A stretch of 64,000 nucleotides of DNA from the NCBI GenBank assembly GCA_964568455.1, contig CAZMPJ010000001.1, positions 444,073-508,072 of the forward strand, in the 5' to 3' direction. A program made the position numbers and the translations under genes. This DNA is from CAZMPJ01 sp964568455 (GTDB lineage Bacteria > Margulisbacteria > WOR-1 > O2-12-FULL-45-9). Shown here in pieces: positions 35,078 to 43,939 of this stretch. Each line of letters starts with the position of its first letter. Position 1 is the first letter of the stretch. A model generated the notes under the pieces. The model saw only the letters and a list, made by a program, of their open reading frames with translations, was not told the origin of the DNA and ran no database searches.

Positions 35078-37062
35078 TTTTTACGCGCTTTTTCCCTTAT
35101 CTCAAAGCATTCAACTGTGTCGCCAACTTTAAAATCAGTATAGCCGGGAATAGCTATTCCACATTCAAAACTTTCCTCCACTTGCTTAACATCATCTTTA
35201 AAACGTTTAAGCGAAGGCAGTTTGCCTTCGTATATTTGCTTTTTATCACGCGTAATGCGTATGCTTGCTCCTCTTTTAAGTAATCCATCAGTAACAAAGC
35301 TTCCAGCAATTGCTCCTACTTTAGAAAATTTAAATAATTGCCTTACTTCTGCGTGACCAATTACTACTTCTTCAAATTCTGGTGCAAGCATCCCTTCCAT
35401 GGCCAGCTTAACATCATCAATTAATTTATAAATGATATTATATTTTCTAACTTCAACCTTTTCTTGTTGGGCAACTGCTGCAGCATTGCCTTCTAAGCCA
35501 ACATTGAATCCGGTAGTAATAGCATTAGAAGCACGAGCCAACATAATATCTGATTCGTTAACCTGACCTACAGCTGCATGGATAATATTTACTTTAATAT
35601 TACCAATAGTCATATCTTGCAGCGACTGAACAATTGCGTCAATTGATCCTTGTACGTCAGCTTTAAGAACCAGGTTTAGATTCTCTTTTTCTCCTTCTTT
35701 AATATGTTCAGAAAAGTCCTGCAATGATAAAATCTTGCCTCTAAAAGCGCGGTTTTGTTGATCACTTCTCTTTTCCGCTAAACCTCTAGCTTCTTTTTCT
35801 GAAGACATTACTTGAAGACTATCACCGGATTTAGGAACGCTAACACAGCCTAACACGGCTACCGGGGTTGACGGCCCAGCCTCTTTCAACCTTTCACCCT
35901 TATCGGAAAATAGTGCTCTTACTCGACCAGATGTTCCTCCAATGGTAATAATGTCGCCTACTCTTAATGTTCCGTTTTTAATCAGGATATTAGCCACTGG
36001 CCCTCGACCTTTTTCTAGCCTAGATTCAATCACTACCCCAGACGGAGTACCGTTTGGATCAGCTTTAAGTTCTTGCATTTCTGCCACCAATAAAACCATT
36101 TCTAATAGTTCTTTAATACCTTGTTGTTGTTTAGCCGAAGTTGGTACCACGACGGTTTTCCCACCCCAGTCTTCAGGAGCTAAACCATGTTCTGACAATT
36201 GCTGCTTTACTCTATCAGGATTTGCTTCAGGTCGGTCAATTTTGTTAATCGCAACTATAATCGGGACCCCAGCGGCCTTAGAATGGTCAATTGCCTCTAT
36301 GGTTTGAGGCATAATCCCGTCATCAGCAGCTACTACTAAAATAGTAATATCAGTAACTTTTGCCCCTCTAGCGCGTAAAGCAGTAAAAGCTTCATGGCCG
36401 GGAGTATCAAGAAAAGTTACTTTTTTGCCATGGACATCAACTTGGTAAGCACCAATATGTTGGGTAATACCACCGGCCTCACCTTCTGCAACACGGGTTT
36501 CTCTTATAGCATCCAAAAGCTTGGTTTTACCATGATCAACATGGCCCATTACAGTTACAATTGGTGGTCGAGTAATTAGATTATCCGCTTTTACTTCGTG
36601 CTCTACTTCTGCAACCACATCTGGAGTTTTAATTATAATTTCTTTGCCAAGATTGCTAGCTACGTCTTTAGCCATTTCAGCATTAATGCGCTGGTTAATG
36701 GTAGCCAAGGTACCTTTTTTCATTACTTCTTTGATTAAATCCGAAGATCTAACCTGGATTAAATCAGCCAAGTCTTTGACTGAAATATCTTCAGTTTCAA
36801 TTATCGGAATATTGGATTTAACTTCTTGTTTAACAGGCTCTTCTTTTACTTCTTCAACCACTTCTTCAACTTTTTCAACCGGTTTTTCTTTGGGTTTAAC
36901 AATCTCTCTTATTACTTTGGCAGTTTCTTCTTCTACTGAGGAAGCAGATGTCTTAACTTCTACTCCTAAATCCTTGAGCATTTTAATTAGCTCTTTAGGA
37001 TCCAATTTAAGCTCTTCAGCTAAAGCTTTAACCTTTATTTTATTTGCTTTCTTTTGTGTCAT
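35074..37062 (-). CDS. infB: Translation initiation factor IF-2
   Basis: 662 residues, at the short end. It brings initiator tRNA to the 30S subunit and hydrolyses GTP on subunit joining. An N-terminal IF2_N domain (KALAEELKLDPKELIKMLKD), a Glu/Val-rich linker and a second IF2_N-like domain precede the G domain: GHVDHGKT, DTPGHEAF, NKIDRP. It overlaps nusA by 23 bases. The end of NusA carries a sequence much like this IF2_N domain. Confidence 0.96.
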   Translation of the reverse strand: MTQKKANKIKVKALAEELKLDPKELIKMLKDLGVEVKTSASSVEEETAKVIREIVKPKEKPVEKVEEVVEEVKEEPVKQEVKSNIPIIETEDISVKDLADLIQVRSSDLIKEVMKKGTLATINQRINAEMAKDVASNLGKEIIIKTPDVVAEVEHEVKADNLITRPPIVTVMGHVDHGKTKLLDAIRETRVAEGEAGGITQHIGAYQVDVHGKKVTFLDTPGHEAFTALRARGAKVTDITILVVAADDGIMPQTIEAIDHSKAAGVPIIVAINKIDRPEANPDRVKQQLSEHGLAPEDWGGKTVVVPTSAKQQQGIKELLEMVLLVAEMQELKADPNGTPSGVVIESRLEKGRGPVANILIKNGTLRVGDIITIGGTSGRVRALFSDKGERLKEAGPSTPVAVLGCVSVPKSGDSLQVMSSEKEARGLAEKRSDQQNRAFRGKILSLQDFSEHIKEGEKENLNLVLKADVQGSIDAIVQSLQDMTIGNIKVNIIHAAVGQVNESDIMLARASNAITTGFNVGLEGNAAAVAQQEKVEVRKYNIIYKLIDDVKLAMEGMLAPEFEEVVIGHAEVRQLFKFSKVGAIAGSFVTDGLLKRGASIRITRDKKQIYEGKLPSLKRFKDDVKQVEESFECGIAIPGYTDFKVGDTVECFEIREKARKK

Positions 37063-38212
37063 TAGTTTCCTTCACTTTTTTAACTGCTTCTTCTGGAACA
37101 ATACTATTAGCAGCTTTTACTTCGTAGCCCAGTTCAGCTAATTTTGCAATTAGATCTTTACTTTTTAAGCCCAACTCTTTTGCCAATTCATGTGTTTTAA
37201 CTTTATTGTCCTCTTTTACCGACGCAACAGGGCTTGTTAAAGTCTTTTTACCTTCTTTGCTGACTGCTTTACCCTTCTGGCTTTCCGATAATATATCAAT
37301 TTTCCAGCCGGTTAGTTTAACAGCTAGACGAACGTTTTGCCCTTCTTTCCCAATAGCCAAGGACAATTCTTTTTCAGCCACATAAACTTTAGCGCTTTTT
37401 TCTTTTGCATTAGTTTCCACACTGCTTACTTTAGCCGGACTTAAAGCATTTTTAATAAAACTAACAGTATTTTCTTCCCATTCAACAATATCTACCCGTT
37501 CCGGGCCAAGTTCTTTAACAATATTCTGGATCCTGGCTCCCATATGTCCAACACAAGTTCCTATTGCTCCGATTTTTTCATCGTTTGAATGGATGGCAAT
37601 CTTGGTGCGTCGGCCTGGTTCTCGGGCTATAGCTTTTATTTCTAAAACCCCATCTTTAATCTCTGGCACTTCCATCTCAAAAAGCTTTTTAATTAACCCT
37701 GGATGAGACCTGGAAATAATAACAAAAGGTCCTCTAGGAGTTTTACGCACCTCTACCACAAACAGCTTAATTCTTTCTTTTTCTCTTAAAATTTCGCCTG
37801 GAATCTGTTCAGTGGGCGCAAGCACGGTTTCAATCCTGCCTAAATTAATGAGATAACCGCCATATTCTCTGCGTTGAATAATCCCGGTGATTAATTCACC
37901 CTGTTTTTTAGCAAACTCTTCATAAGATTCTTCTTTTTCCGCTTCACGAATACGCTGTATAATAACCTGTTTTGCAGTTTGGGCAGCTAGTCTGCCAAAG
38001 TCTTTTGGAGTAATATCTTTGCCATCATGCAGTATCTTAAATTCGCCTTCATCCGAAATAGTAGCCTCTAAATTAGGCTCTTCTTCCTCTTTAAAGCGTT
38101 TTCTAACCGCGGAAATAATGGCGGCTTTAATAGCTTCGATCAAGGCTTCTTTATGAATACCTCGTTCGCGCTGTATTTCCTCTAGCATTTCATGAAATTT
38201 ATTGATCTTCAT
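37040..38212 (-). CDS. nusA: Transcription factor NusA with an IF2_N-like C-terminal extension
   Basis: 390 residues from ATG 38212, chosen for the AAGGAG ribosome site; an upstream non-ATG start would add 16 residues without support. NusA binds RNA polymerase and steers pausing, termination and antitermination. N-terminal domain, S1 (GELITGIIQRREYGGYLINL) and two KH domains (KIGAIGTCVGHMGARIQNIV and AIGKEGQNVRLA) are present. After a linker the last 60 residues (HELAKELGLKSKDLIAKLAE) resemble an IF2_N domain, not the usual acidic repeats. rimP, which often precedes nusA, is absent here. Confidence 0.93.
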   Translation of the reverse strand: MKINKFHEMLEEIQRERGIHKEALIEAIKAAIISAVRKRFKEEEEPNLEATISDEGEFKILHDGKDITPKDFGRLAAQTAKQVIIQRIREAEKEESYEEFAKKQGELITGIIQRREYGGYLINLGRIETVLAPTEQIPGEILREKERIKLFVVEVRKTPRGPFVIISRSHPGLIKKLFEMEVPEIKDGVLEIKAIAREPGRRTKIAIHSNDEKIGAIGTCVGHMGARIQNIVKELGPERVDIVEWEENTVSFIKNALSPAKVSSVETNAKEKSAKVYVAEKELSLAIGKEGQNVRLAVKLTGWKIDILSESQKGKAVSKEGKKTLTSPVASVKEDNKVKTHELAKELGLKSKDLIAKLAELGYEVKAANSIVPEEAVKKVKETNDTKESK

Positions 38213-38225
38213 ACCAAAACTCCTT

Positions 38226-38284
38226 GCCCTAAAACATAATAAAGGGCTATTTAAACACAAAAGTGGGAATAAATCTTCCCACTT
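38226..38284 (-). promoter_or_regulatory. Structured leader of the nusA operon
   Basis: Two hairpins lie in the predicted leader: AAGTGGGAA/TTCCCACTT (38261-38284) and GCCCT/AGGGC (38226-38247). The second ends just before the nusA ribosome site. Together with the promoter they could allow feedback control of the operon; neither matches a riboswitch I know. Confidence 0.4.
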
Positions 38285-38294
38285 AAGTGCCTAA

Positions 38295-38323
38295 ATTATA
38301 ACAAGCTGAATTTAACTTGTCAA
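38295..38323 (-). promoter_or_regulatory. Consensus sigma-70-type promoter of the nusA operon
   Basis: On the minus strand TTGACA (38318-38323), 17 bases, TATAAT (38295-38300): both hexamers perfect. It begins two bases after the groEL stop, so groESL has no room for its own terminator. Confidence 0.85.
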
Positions 38324-38324
38324 T

Positions 38325-39980
38325 CTACATCATTCCTGGCATACCGCCCATTCCACCCATTCCTCCCATACCGCCTGGCATTGCTGGAGCCTTTTCGTCT
38401 TCAGCTTTTTCAGCCACTAATACTTCGGTAGTAAGAAGAAGTGCAGCAATGGAAGCAGCATTTTGCAATGCGGATCGGGTTACTTTAACTGGATCAACAA
38501 TCCCAGCCTTGAACATATCAGTATATTCAAAATTCTGGGCATTAAATCCAACTCCACCCTTTTCTTTTTTGACCTTTTCTACAACAACGGAGCCTTCCAT
38601 GCCTGAGTTAGTCGCAATCTGTCTAAGCGGCTCTTCTAGAGCCTTTCTTACGATTGCCACACCAATGCGTTCATCTCCTTCGGTTCCAGCTTCAAGCTTA
38701 GCTACTGCTTCTTGAATATGGATAAAGGCTGAACCGCCGCCAGCAATAATTCCTTCTTCCACCGCAGCTCGGGTAGCAGAAAGCGCATCTTCAATACGAT
38801 GCTTTTTCTCTTTAAGCTCGGTTTCAGTTGGCGCGCCAGCTTTAATAACCGCTACTCCGCCAGAAAGTTTGGCTAATCTTTCTTGAAGTTTTTCCTTATC
38901 ATAAGAAGAATCAGACATTTCGATTTCCTTCTTAATCTGGGCAACACGGTCTTTAATGGCAGCCTCAGTTCCGGCACCTTCTATAATAGTAGTATCTTCT
39001 TTCTTCACCACTATCTTTTTAGCCTTACCAAACCATGACTCAGAAATAGTTTCCAGGTTTAAGCCTTTTTCTTCTGCAACCACTTCTCCGCCGGTAAGGA
39101 TAGCAATATCTTCTAACATTGCTTTTCTTCGATCACCAAACCCAGGAGCTTTTACCGCTACAACGTTTAAAGTTCCTCGCAGCTTGTTAACTACCAAAGT
39201 AGCTAAAGCTTCGCCTTCAATGTCGTCGGCAATAATCAGCAATGGTTTGCTGGCCTGTACCACTTTTTCAAGAGCTGGAAGCAGGTCTTTTACCGCGCTG
39301 ATCTTTTTTTCGGTGATTAAAAGGAAACAGTCATCTAGTACACATTCCATTCGTTCACGGTCTGTGACCATGTATGGAGAAGCATAACCTTTGTCAAACT
39401 GCATACCTTCTACTACATCTAAAGATGTTTCAATTCCTTTAGATTCTTCAACCGTTATAACTCCGTCTTTTCCAACTTTATCCATGGCATCAGCAATTAA
39501 ATTACCGATTTCCATGTCATTATTAGCAGAAATTGCAGCAACTTGGGCAATTTCTTCCTTGTTTTCCACTTTTCGACTTTGCTTTTTTAGTTCTTCTATG
39601 GCAAAGTTTACCGCGTTTTGGATTCCGCGTTTGATTGCCATACGACTAGCACCAGAAACAACATGCTTTAAGCCTTCTTTAAAAATTACCTGGCCTAAAA
39701 CAGTAGCAGTAGTAGTACCGTCACCGGCAATATCATTGGTTTTGGAAGCTACTTCTTTTAAAAGCTGGGCTCCCATGTTTTCATACGGATCTTCAAGATC
39801 GATTTCTTTAGCAATGGTAACACCATCATTTGTAATAGTTGGTGATCCCCATTTCTTTTCCAATACAACATTTTTTCCACGTGGTCCTAAAGTAGCTTTT
39901 ACAGCGTCAGCAACTTTAGCAACTCCAATAGCTAACTTTTTCCATGCGTCTTCAGAAAATAACATTTCTTTTGCAGCCAT
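38325..39980 (-). CDS. groL: Chaperonin GroEL
   Basis: 551 residues. Sixty-kDa chaperonin that folds proteins inside a GroES-capped cage. KATLGPRGKNVVLEK, the nucleotide motif AGDGTTTATVL and the Gly/Met-rich tail (MGGMGGMGG) are all typical. It follows groES by 17 bases and is under the CIRCE operator upstream of groES. Confidence 0.98.
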   Translation of the reverse strand: MAAKEMLFSEDAWKKLAIGVAKVADAVKATLGPRGKNVVLEKKWGSPTITNDGVTIAKEIDLEDPYENMGAQLLKEVASKTNDIAGDGTTTATVLGQVIFKEGLKHVVSGASRMAIKRGIQNAVNFAIEELKKQSRKVENKEEIAQVAAISANNDMEIGNLIADAMDKVGKDGVITVEESKGIETSLDVVEGMQFDKGYASPYMVTDRERMECVLDDCFLLITEKKISAVKDLLPALEKVVQASKPLLIIADDIEGEALATLVVNKLRGTLNVVAVKAPGFGDRRKAMLEDIAILTGGEVVAEEKGLNLETISESWFGKAKKIVVKKEDTTIIEGAGTEAAIKDRVAQIKKEIEMSDSSYDKEKLQERLAKLSGGVAVIKAGAPTETELKEKKHRIEDALSATRAAVEEGIIAGGGSAFIHIQEAVAKLEAGTEGDERIGVAIVRKALEEPLRQIATNSGMEGSVVVEKVKKEKGGVGFNAQNFEYTDMFKAGIVDPVKVTRSALQNAASIAALLLTTEVLVAEKAEDEKAPAMPGGMGGMGGMGGMPGMM

Positions 39981-39997
39981 CTAAGTGCACCTCCTTT

Positions 39998-40297
39998 TTA
40001 TGATTTTGTAGCTAAGATATCTCTTTCAGACAAGATGATATATTCTTCTCCATCTATTTTAACTTCGGTTCCACCGTATTTGCTATAGATGACTTTATCA
40101 CCTATTTTTACTTCCAGCGCAACCTTTTGACCGTTATCTAAAACTCTTCCTGAACCAACAGCCACCACAGTTCCTTCTGACGGTTTTTCTTTGGCTGCAT
40201 CAGGAAGCACGATTCCAGACTTGGTTTTTACTTCCTCTGGCGCAGGTTTTACTACCACTCTATCGCCAATCGGATTTAAAATTGCCTTGTTACCCAT
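39998..40297 (-). CDS. groS: Co-chaperonin GroES
   Basis: 99 residues. The lid of the GroEL cage. PIGDRVVVKPAPEEVKTKSG (with the mobile loop) and KYGGTEVKIDGEEYIIL are characteristic. The AAGGAGGTGG ribosome site is strong. First gene of the groES-groEL operon. Confidence 0.98.
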   Translation of the reverse strand: MGNKAILNPIGDRVVVKPAPEEVKTKSGIVLPDAAKEKPSEGTVVAVGSGRVLDNGQKVALEVKIGDKVIYSKYGGTEVKIDGEEYIILSERDILATKS

Positions 40298-40326
40298 AAC
40301 TCCACCTCCTTAGTTTTGTTTGATTG

Positions 40327-40353
40327 TTAGCACTCATCAACCGAGAGTGCTAA
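40327..40353 (-). promoter_or_regulatory. CIRCE operator of groESL
   Basis: TTAGCACTC (40327-40335), nine bases, GAGTGCTAA (40345-40353): a perfect CIRCE inverted repeat, the binding site of the heat-shock repressor HrcA. It lies one base downstream of the groES -10 box. Confidence 0.97.
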
Positions 40354-40354
40354 T

Positions 40355-40406
40355 ATTATAATATGTAAACGCGAGGGTTGTCAAGCGCTATAGCATAAAG
40401 TATAAT
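40355..40406. promoter_or_regulatory. Divergent groES and ndk promoters sharing one -35 region
   Basis: Minus strand: TTGACA (40379-40384), 18 bases, TATAAT (40355-40360) for groES. Plus strand: TTGTCA (40378-40383), 17 bases, TATAAT (40401-40406) for ndk. The two -35 hexamers overlap by five bases on opposite strands. Confidence 0.8.
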
Positions 40407-40412
40407 CTAGAC

Positions 40413-40916
40413 ATGGAACAAACCCTTGTAGTTATTAAGCCAGACGGGTTGAAGAAGTCTTTAACTGGCAATGTCCTCACTCGATTATCAGAAACCAAAC
40501 TGCGTATTGTTGGAGCTAAAGTAGTTCAAGTTTCAAAAGAACTAGCTGAAAAACATTATGCACATTTAAAAGAAAAACCTTTTTTTAATGAAGTGATTAA
40601 ATATCTCCAAGGAGAACTTCATGGTAAACAATATAGTCGAGTTTTAGCCTTGGTTTATCGTGGTAAAGATGCAATTGCAAAAGTTAGACAATTAGCCGGC
40701 ACAACTAATCCAGAAGAAGCTGACCCAACTAGTATCCGCGGTCAATTCGGCCGTTTAACCACTGCCGGGTTATTTGAAAATGTACTACATTGCTCCGCTG
40801 ACCCCGAAGATGCAGAAAGAGAAATTAAACTTTGGTTTGACCCAAGTGAAGTTGTAGATAAGATTTTCCCCACCAAAGAAGCTGATACCCCTACTAGAAA
40901 AATTGTTTGGAAATAG
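40413..40916 (+). CDS. ndk: Nucleoside diphosphate kinase
   Basis: 167 residues, slightly longer than the usual 135-150. It balances nucleoside triphosphates through a phospho-His. TLVVIKPDGLKK, PTSIRGQFG and the active-site region NVLHCSADPEDAEREI are present. The ATG begins six bases after the -10 box and no ribosome site precedes it, so translation is likely leaderless. Confidence 0.92.
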   Translation: MEQTLVVIKPDGLKKSLTGNVLTRLSETKLRIVGAKVVQVSKELAEKHYAHLKEKPFFNEVIKYLQGELHGKQYSRVLALVYRGKDAIAKVRQLAGTTNPEEADPTSIRGQFGRLTTAGLFENVLHCSADPEDAEREIKLWFDPSEVVDKIFPTKEADTPTRKIVWK

Positions 40917-40929
40917 TTTATTTTAAACT

Positions 40930-40956
40930 GAAATTTTTCAAAAACCCAGGCGATAT
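40930..40956 (+). promoter_or_regulatory. Sigma-28-like promoter
   Basis: GAAA (40930-40933), 15 bases, GGCGATAT (40949-40956), followed by a short leader with ATGAGGT before ATG 40976. Confidence 0.7.
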
Positions 40957-40975
40957 ACTTTCATGAGGTATTTTT

Positions 40976-41623
40976 ATGGGAATAGTTAGAGGTGCAAGCA
41001 ATACTTTTAATAATTTTTGTACTATTGGTTTAAATAGAGCTTCAATAGCAATCTATTTAGCTGCACACAAAAGGCAAAAAGGCACTCTGCGCCGAACAAC
41101 TAAACCTGTTGAATTAGATAACAAAGGAACTATCCTTGGCTCAACGCAAGACTACCCTATCTTAGCCTTAATGCGTCAACGGTTAGGAATAAAGTCTATT
41201 TCCTTGCAAGATCCATCTTGGTTTAGACTACGTGAAATAGCAAAAATCTCAAAAGATTTAAGAATATTGCGGAAGACAACAGATTCAGAATCTCTTCCAA
41301 TTCATAAGTTAAAAGCTTTGAGAATTGAGCAAATTGATCCCCTTCTACCTCAAGCAAAAGAAGTTTCTCCTCTTCTTGCGCGAGCATGGGAAATGAGAAC
41401 TATGTTTAAAAGCATGGCAATAATAGCTCCCCTAGTGGCTTTAATTAATTTTATTGCAGGTATTGTCACTTTAGGAATAATTTTTAGTTTGGGCCCTTCT
41501 TTTGAACAAAGTATTTTAAATTTTATAAAAAAAGAAGATCAAGTTGATTATCTTCATGCCACTACACTGAGAAGGAAGTTTCAGTATATTAAACTGATTT
41601 TTAAAAATTGGCGGAACAAGTAA
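40976..41623 (+). CDS. Orphan protein with a hydrophobic segment behind a sigma-28-like promoter
   Basis: 215 residues, not recognised. The N-terminal 130 residues are basic and probably helical. A hydrophobic stretch of about 30 residues (MAIIAPLVALINFIAGIVTL and on, about 146-180) could form one or two membrane spans, followed by a basic tail. There is no cleavable signal peptide. It sits between ndk and pgk without functional links to them; its own promoter groups it with the other sigma-28-like genes. Confidence 0.55.
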   Translation: MGIVRGASNTFNNFCTIGLNRASIAIYLAAHKRQKGTLRRTTKPVELDNKGTILGSTQDYPILALMRQRLGIKSISLQDPSWFRLREIAKISKDLRILRKTTDSESLPIHKLKALRIEQIDPLLPQAKEVSPLLARAWEMRTMFKSMAIIAPLVALINFIAGIVTLGIIFSLGPSFEQSILNFIKKEDQVDYLHATTLRRKFQYIKLIFKNWRNK

Positions 41624-41695
41624 ATTAGAACTCTTGCAGAATACTACACAGAAAAAGGAGAATTCGCTTTAGTTCCCATGGTACTCACTGAATAA

Positions 41696-42895
41696 TTACT
41701 TATCCAGCAAACAAGCCACACCAGGTAGAGTTTTACCTTCGAGGAATTCAAGAGAAGCGCCGCCACCAGTAGAAATGTGAGACATTTGGTTGGTTAGACC
41801 AGCTTTTTTTACAGCAGCCACAGAATCACCACCACCAATAATAGAAATTGCGCCAGATTTAGTGGCTTCACCAACGATTTCGGCTATTTCCATTGTACCT
41901 TTAGCAAATTTATCAAACTCAAACACACCCATTGGCCCATTCCAAACAATAGTTTTGGCCTCTTTAATAGCATCCTTAAACTTTTTCACTGTATCTGGCC
42001 CAATATCCATACCACGCCAGCCAACTGGAATAGCAGTGCGAGGAATAATCTGGCTTTTTGCATCAGCAGCAAATTTATCGCCTACCACATGATCAAGTGG
42101 CAGCAAAAAAGTCACTCCAGCCTCAACAGCAGCTTTTAAAATTTCTTTAGCAGTATCAAGCTGGTCATCTTCTACTAAAGAATCACCAATCTCTACGCCT
42201 TTGGCTTTAAAAAACGTGTAAGCCATACCACCTGCAACAATTAAAGTATCAACCTTGGTTAATAAATTTTTAATCACTCCAATTTTACTGGAAACTTTCG
42301 CTCCACCAATAATAGCCACAAAAGGTTTTTTAGGATCAGCTAAAGCCTTGCCTAAGAAATCCAACTCTTTTTGCATTAAGAAACCAGCATAAGCAGGTAG
42401 AAATTTGGCTACAATTGTGGTTGAAGCATGCGCACGATGAGCAGTGCCAAAAGCATCGTTTACATAAAGTTCGGCTAATGAAGCTAATTGTTTGGCAAAG
42501 TTTTCATCACCCTTAGTTTCTTCCTTGTGAAAGCGAACATTTTCAAGTAGAAGAACTTCTCCATCTTTTAAAGCTTTAGCTGCAGTGTCAGCAACCGGCC
42601 CCACACAATCATCAACTTTTGCAACCGTTTGATTTAAAAGTTCTCCTAAGCGCTTTGCCACGGGGTCCATTTTAAGCTCAGGTTTAACTTCACCTTTGGG
42701 CCGGCCCATGTGGGAAACTAAAATAACGCGGCCTTTGCGCTCAAGTAGATACTTAATAGTAGGAAGAGCAGCTTTTATGCGAGTATCGTCGGTAATTGTA
42801 GCGCCGTCCATGGGGACGTTAAAATCAACACGGACTAAAATACGCTTCGAAGCTATCTCGTTGTCCTTTAAGTCAGCAACAGATTTCTTATTCAT
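41696..42895 (-). CDS. pgk: Phosphoglycerate kinase
   Basis: 399 residues. It makes ATP from 1,3-bisphosphoglycerate. RILVRVDFNVPMDG, VNDAFGTAHRAHASTT, and the nucleotide-binding end IIGGGDSVAAVKKAGL with STGGGASLEFLEG are all present. It follows gap by 13 bases with an AAGGAGAAAG ribosome site, giving a gap-pgk operon. Confidence 0.97.
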   Translation of the reverse strand: MNKKSVADLKDNEIASKRILVRVDFNVPMDGATITDDTRIKAALPTIKYLLERKGRVILVSHMGRPKGEVKPELKMDPVAKRLGELLNQTVAKVDDCVGPVADTAAKALKDGEVLLLENVRFHKEETKGDENFAKQLASLAELYVNDAFGTAHRAHASTTIVAKFLPAYAGFLMQKELDFLGKALADPKKPFVAIIGGAKVSSKIGVIKNLLTKVDTLIVAGGMAYTFFKAKGVEIGDSLVEDDQLDTAKEILKAAVEAGVTFLLPLDHVVGDKFAADAKSQIIPRTAIPVGWRGMDIGPDTVKKFKDAIKEAKTIVWNGPMGVFEFDKFAKGTMEIAEIVGEATKSGAISIIGGGDSVAAVKKAGLTNQMSHISTGGGASLEFLEGKTLPGVACLLDK

Positions 42896-42908
42896 GGATT
42901 CTTTCTCC

Positions 42909-43922
42909 TTAGAGTTTAGAACCCATTAACTGTGCCAAGTCATTCATTCTGTTAGAAAAACCCATTTCATTATCATACCAAGATAGGACTTTGAACATGT
43001 TTTTTCCCATAGCTAAAGTCATTTTAGCATCAAAAACAGATGAATGAGGATTACCAATAATATCAGTTGAAACAATTGGATCTTCTGTATATTGAAGAAT
43101 CCCTTTTAGTTCACCTTCGGCAGCCGCTTTGATCGCTTTGTTAATTTCTTCAACAGAAGTCTCTTTCTTAAAATTAACAACCAAGTCAACAACAGAAGCA
43201 TCGGGAGTTGGCACGCGCATAGCAATACCATTTAATTTACCGTCAAGATTTTTCAAAACCTTACCAACAGCTTTAGCTGCACCTGTTGATGTTGGGATAA
43301 TTGACATGGCCGCAGCTCTGGCACGTCTTAAGTCCTTATGTGGCAAATCAAGAATTTTTTGGTCATTGGTGTATGAGTGAACAGTTGTCATTAAACCTGC
43401 TTCAATTCCAAATTTTTCATCCAAAACCTTAGCCATTGGAGCTAAACAGTTGGTAGTACAAGAAGCATTGGAAACAATGTTGTCAGTAGCTGCATTATAT
43501 TCTTTGTCATTAACGCCCATAACAATAAACTTACACTCACCCTTACCTGGTGCAGAGAGAATAACTTTTTTCGCACCGGCATCAAGATGTGCTTTAGCTT
43601 TTGAGCTATCAAGAAACAAGCCTGTACATTCCATAACAATTTCTACGCCTAACTCTTTCCAAGGCAATTTTCCAGGATCTCTTTCTGATAAAACCTTAAT
43701 TTTGGTTCCACCAATAGAAATTTCTCCTTCACCGGCTGTAACTTTTTGGTCTAAAACACCATGGACTGAATCGTACTGCATCAAATAAGCCAATGTTTTC
43801 GCGTCTGTTAGGTCATTAACAGCCACAAATTCAATATTTGCCCCTGATTTTAAAGCTGCTCTAACTACGTTTCTGCCGATCCTGCCAAACCCGTTAATCC
43901 CTACTTTTACCCTTTTCGCCAT
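42909..43922 (-). CDS. gap: Glyceraldehyde-3-phosphate dehydrogenase
   Basis: 337 residues from ATG 43922 (AAGGAGA ribosome site); an 18-residue upstream extension would be translated through a repeat element and is rejected. Catalytic Cys155 lies in SNASCTTNCLAP. VAVNDLTDAKTLAY carries the Asp typical of NAD-preferring enzymes. The motif ending WYDNEMGFSNRM is near the C-terminus. It oxidises glyceraldehyde 3-phosphate in glycolysis. Confidence 0.97.
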   Translation of the reverse strand: MAKRVKVGINGFGRIGRNVVRAALKSGANIEFVAVNDLTDAKTLAYLMQYDSVHGVLDQKVTAGEGEISIGGTKIKVLSERDPGKLPWKELGVEIVMECTGLFLDSSKAKAHLDAGAKKVILSAPGKGECKFIVMGVNDKEYNAATDNIVSNASCTTNCLAPMAKVLDEKFGIEAGLMTTVHSYTNDQKILDLPHKDLRRARAAAMSIIPTSTGAAKAVGKVLKNLDGKLNGIAMRVPTPDASVVDLVVNFKKETSVEEINKAIKAAAEGELKGILQYTEDPIVSTDIIGNPHSSVFDAKMTLAMGKNMFKVLSWYDNEMGFSNRMNDLAQLMGSKL

Positions 43923-43939
43923 TTTAGAATCTCCTTCTT

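Noticed and set aside
39391..39984. Long open frame opposite groEL
   Set aside because: It is the complement of a highly conserved gene and has no ribosome site or family resemblance.
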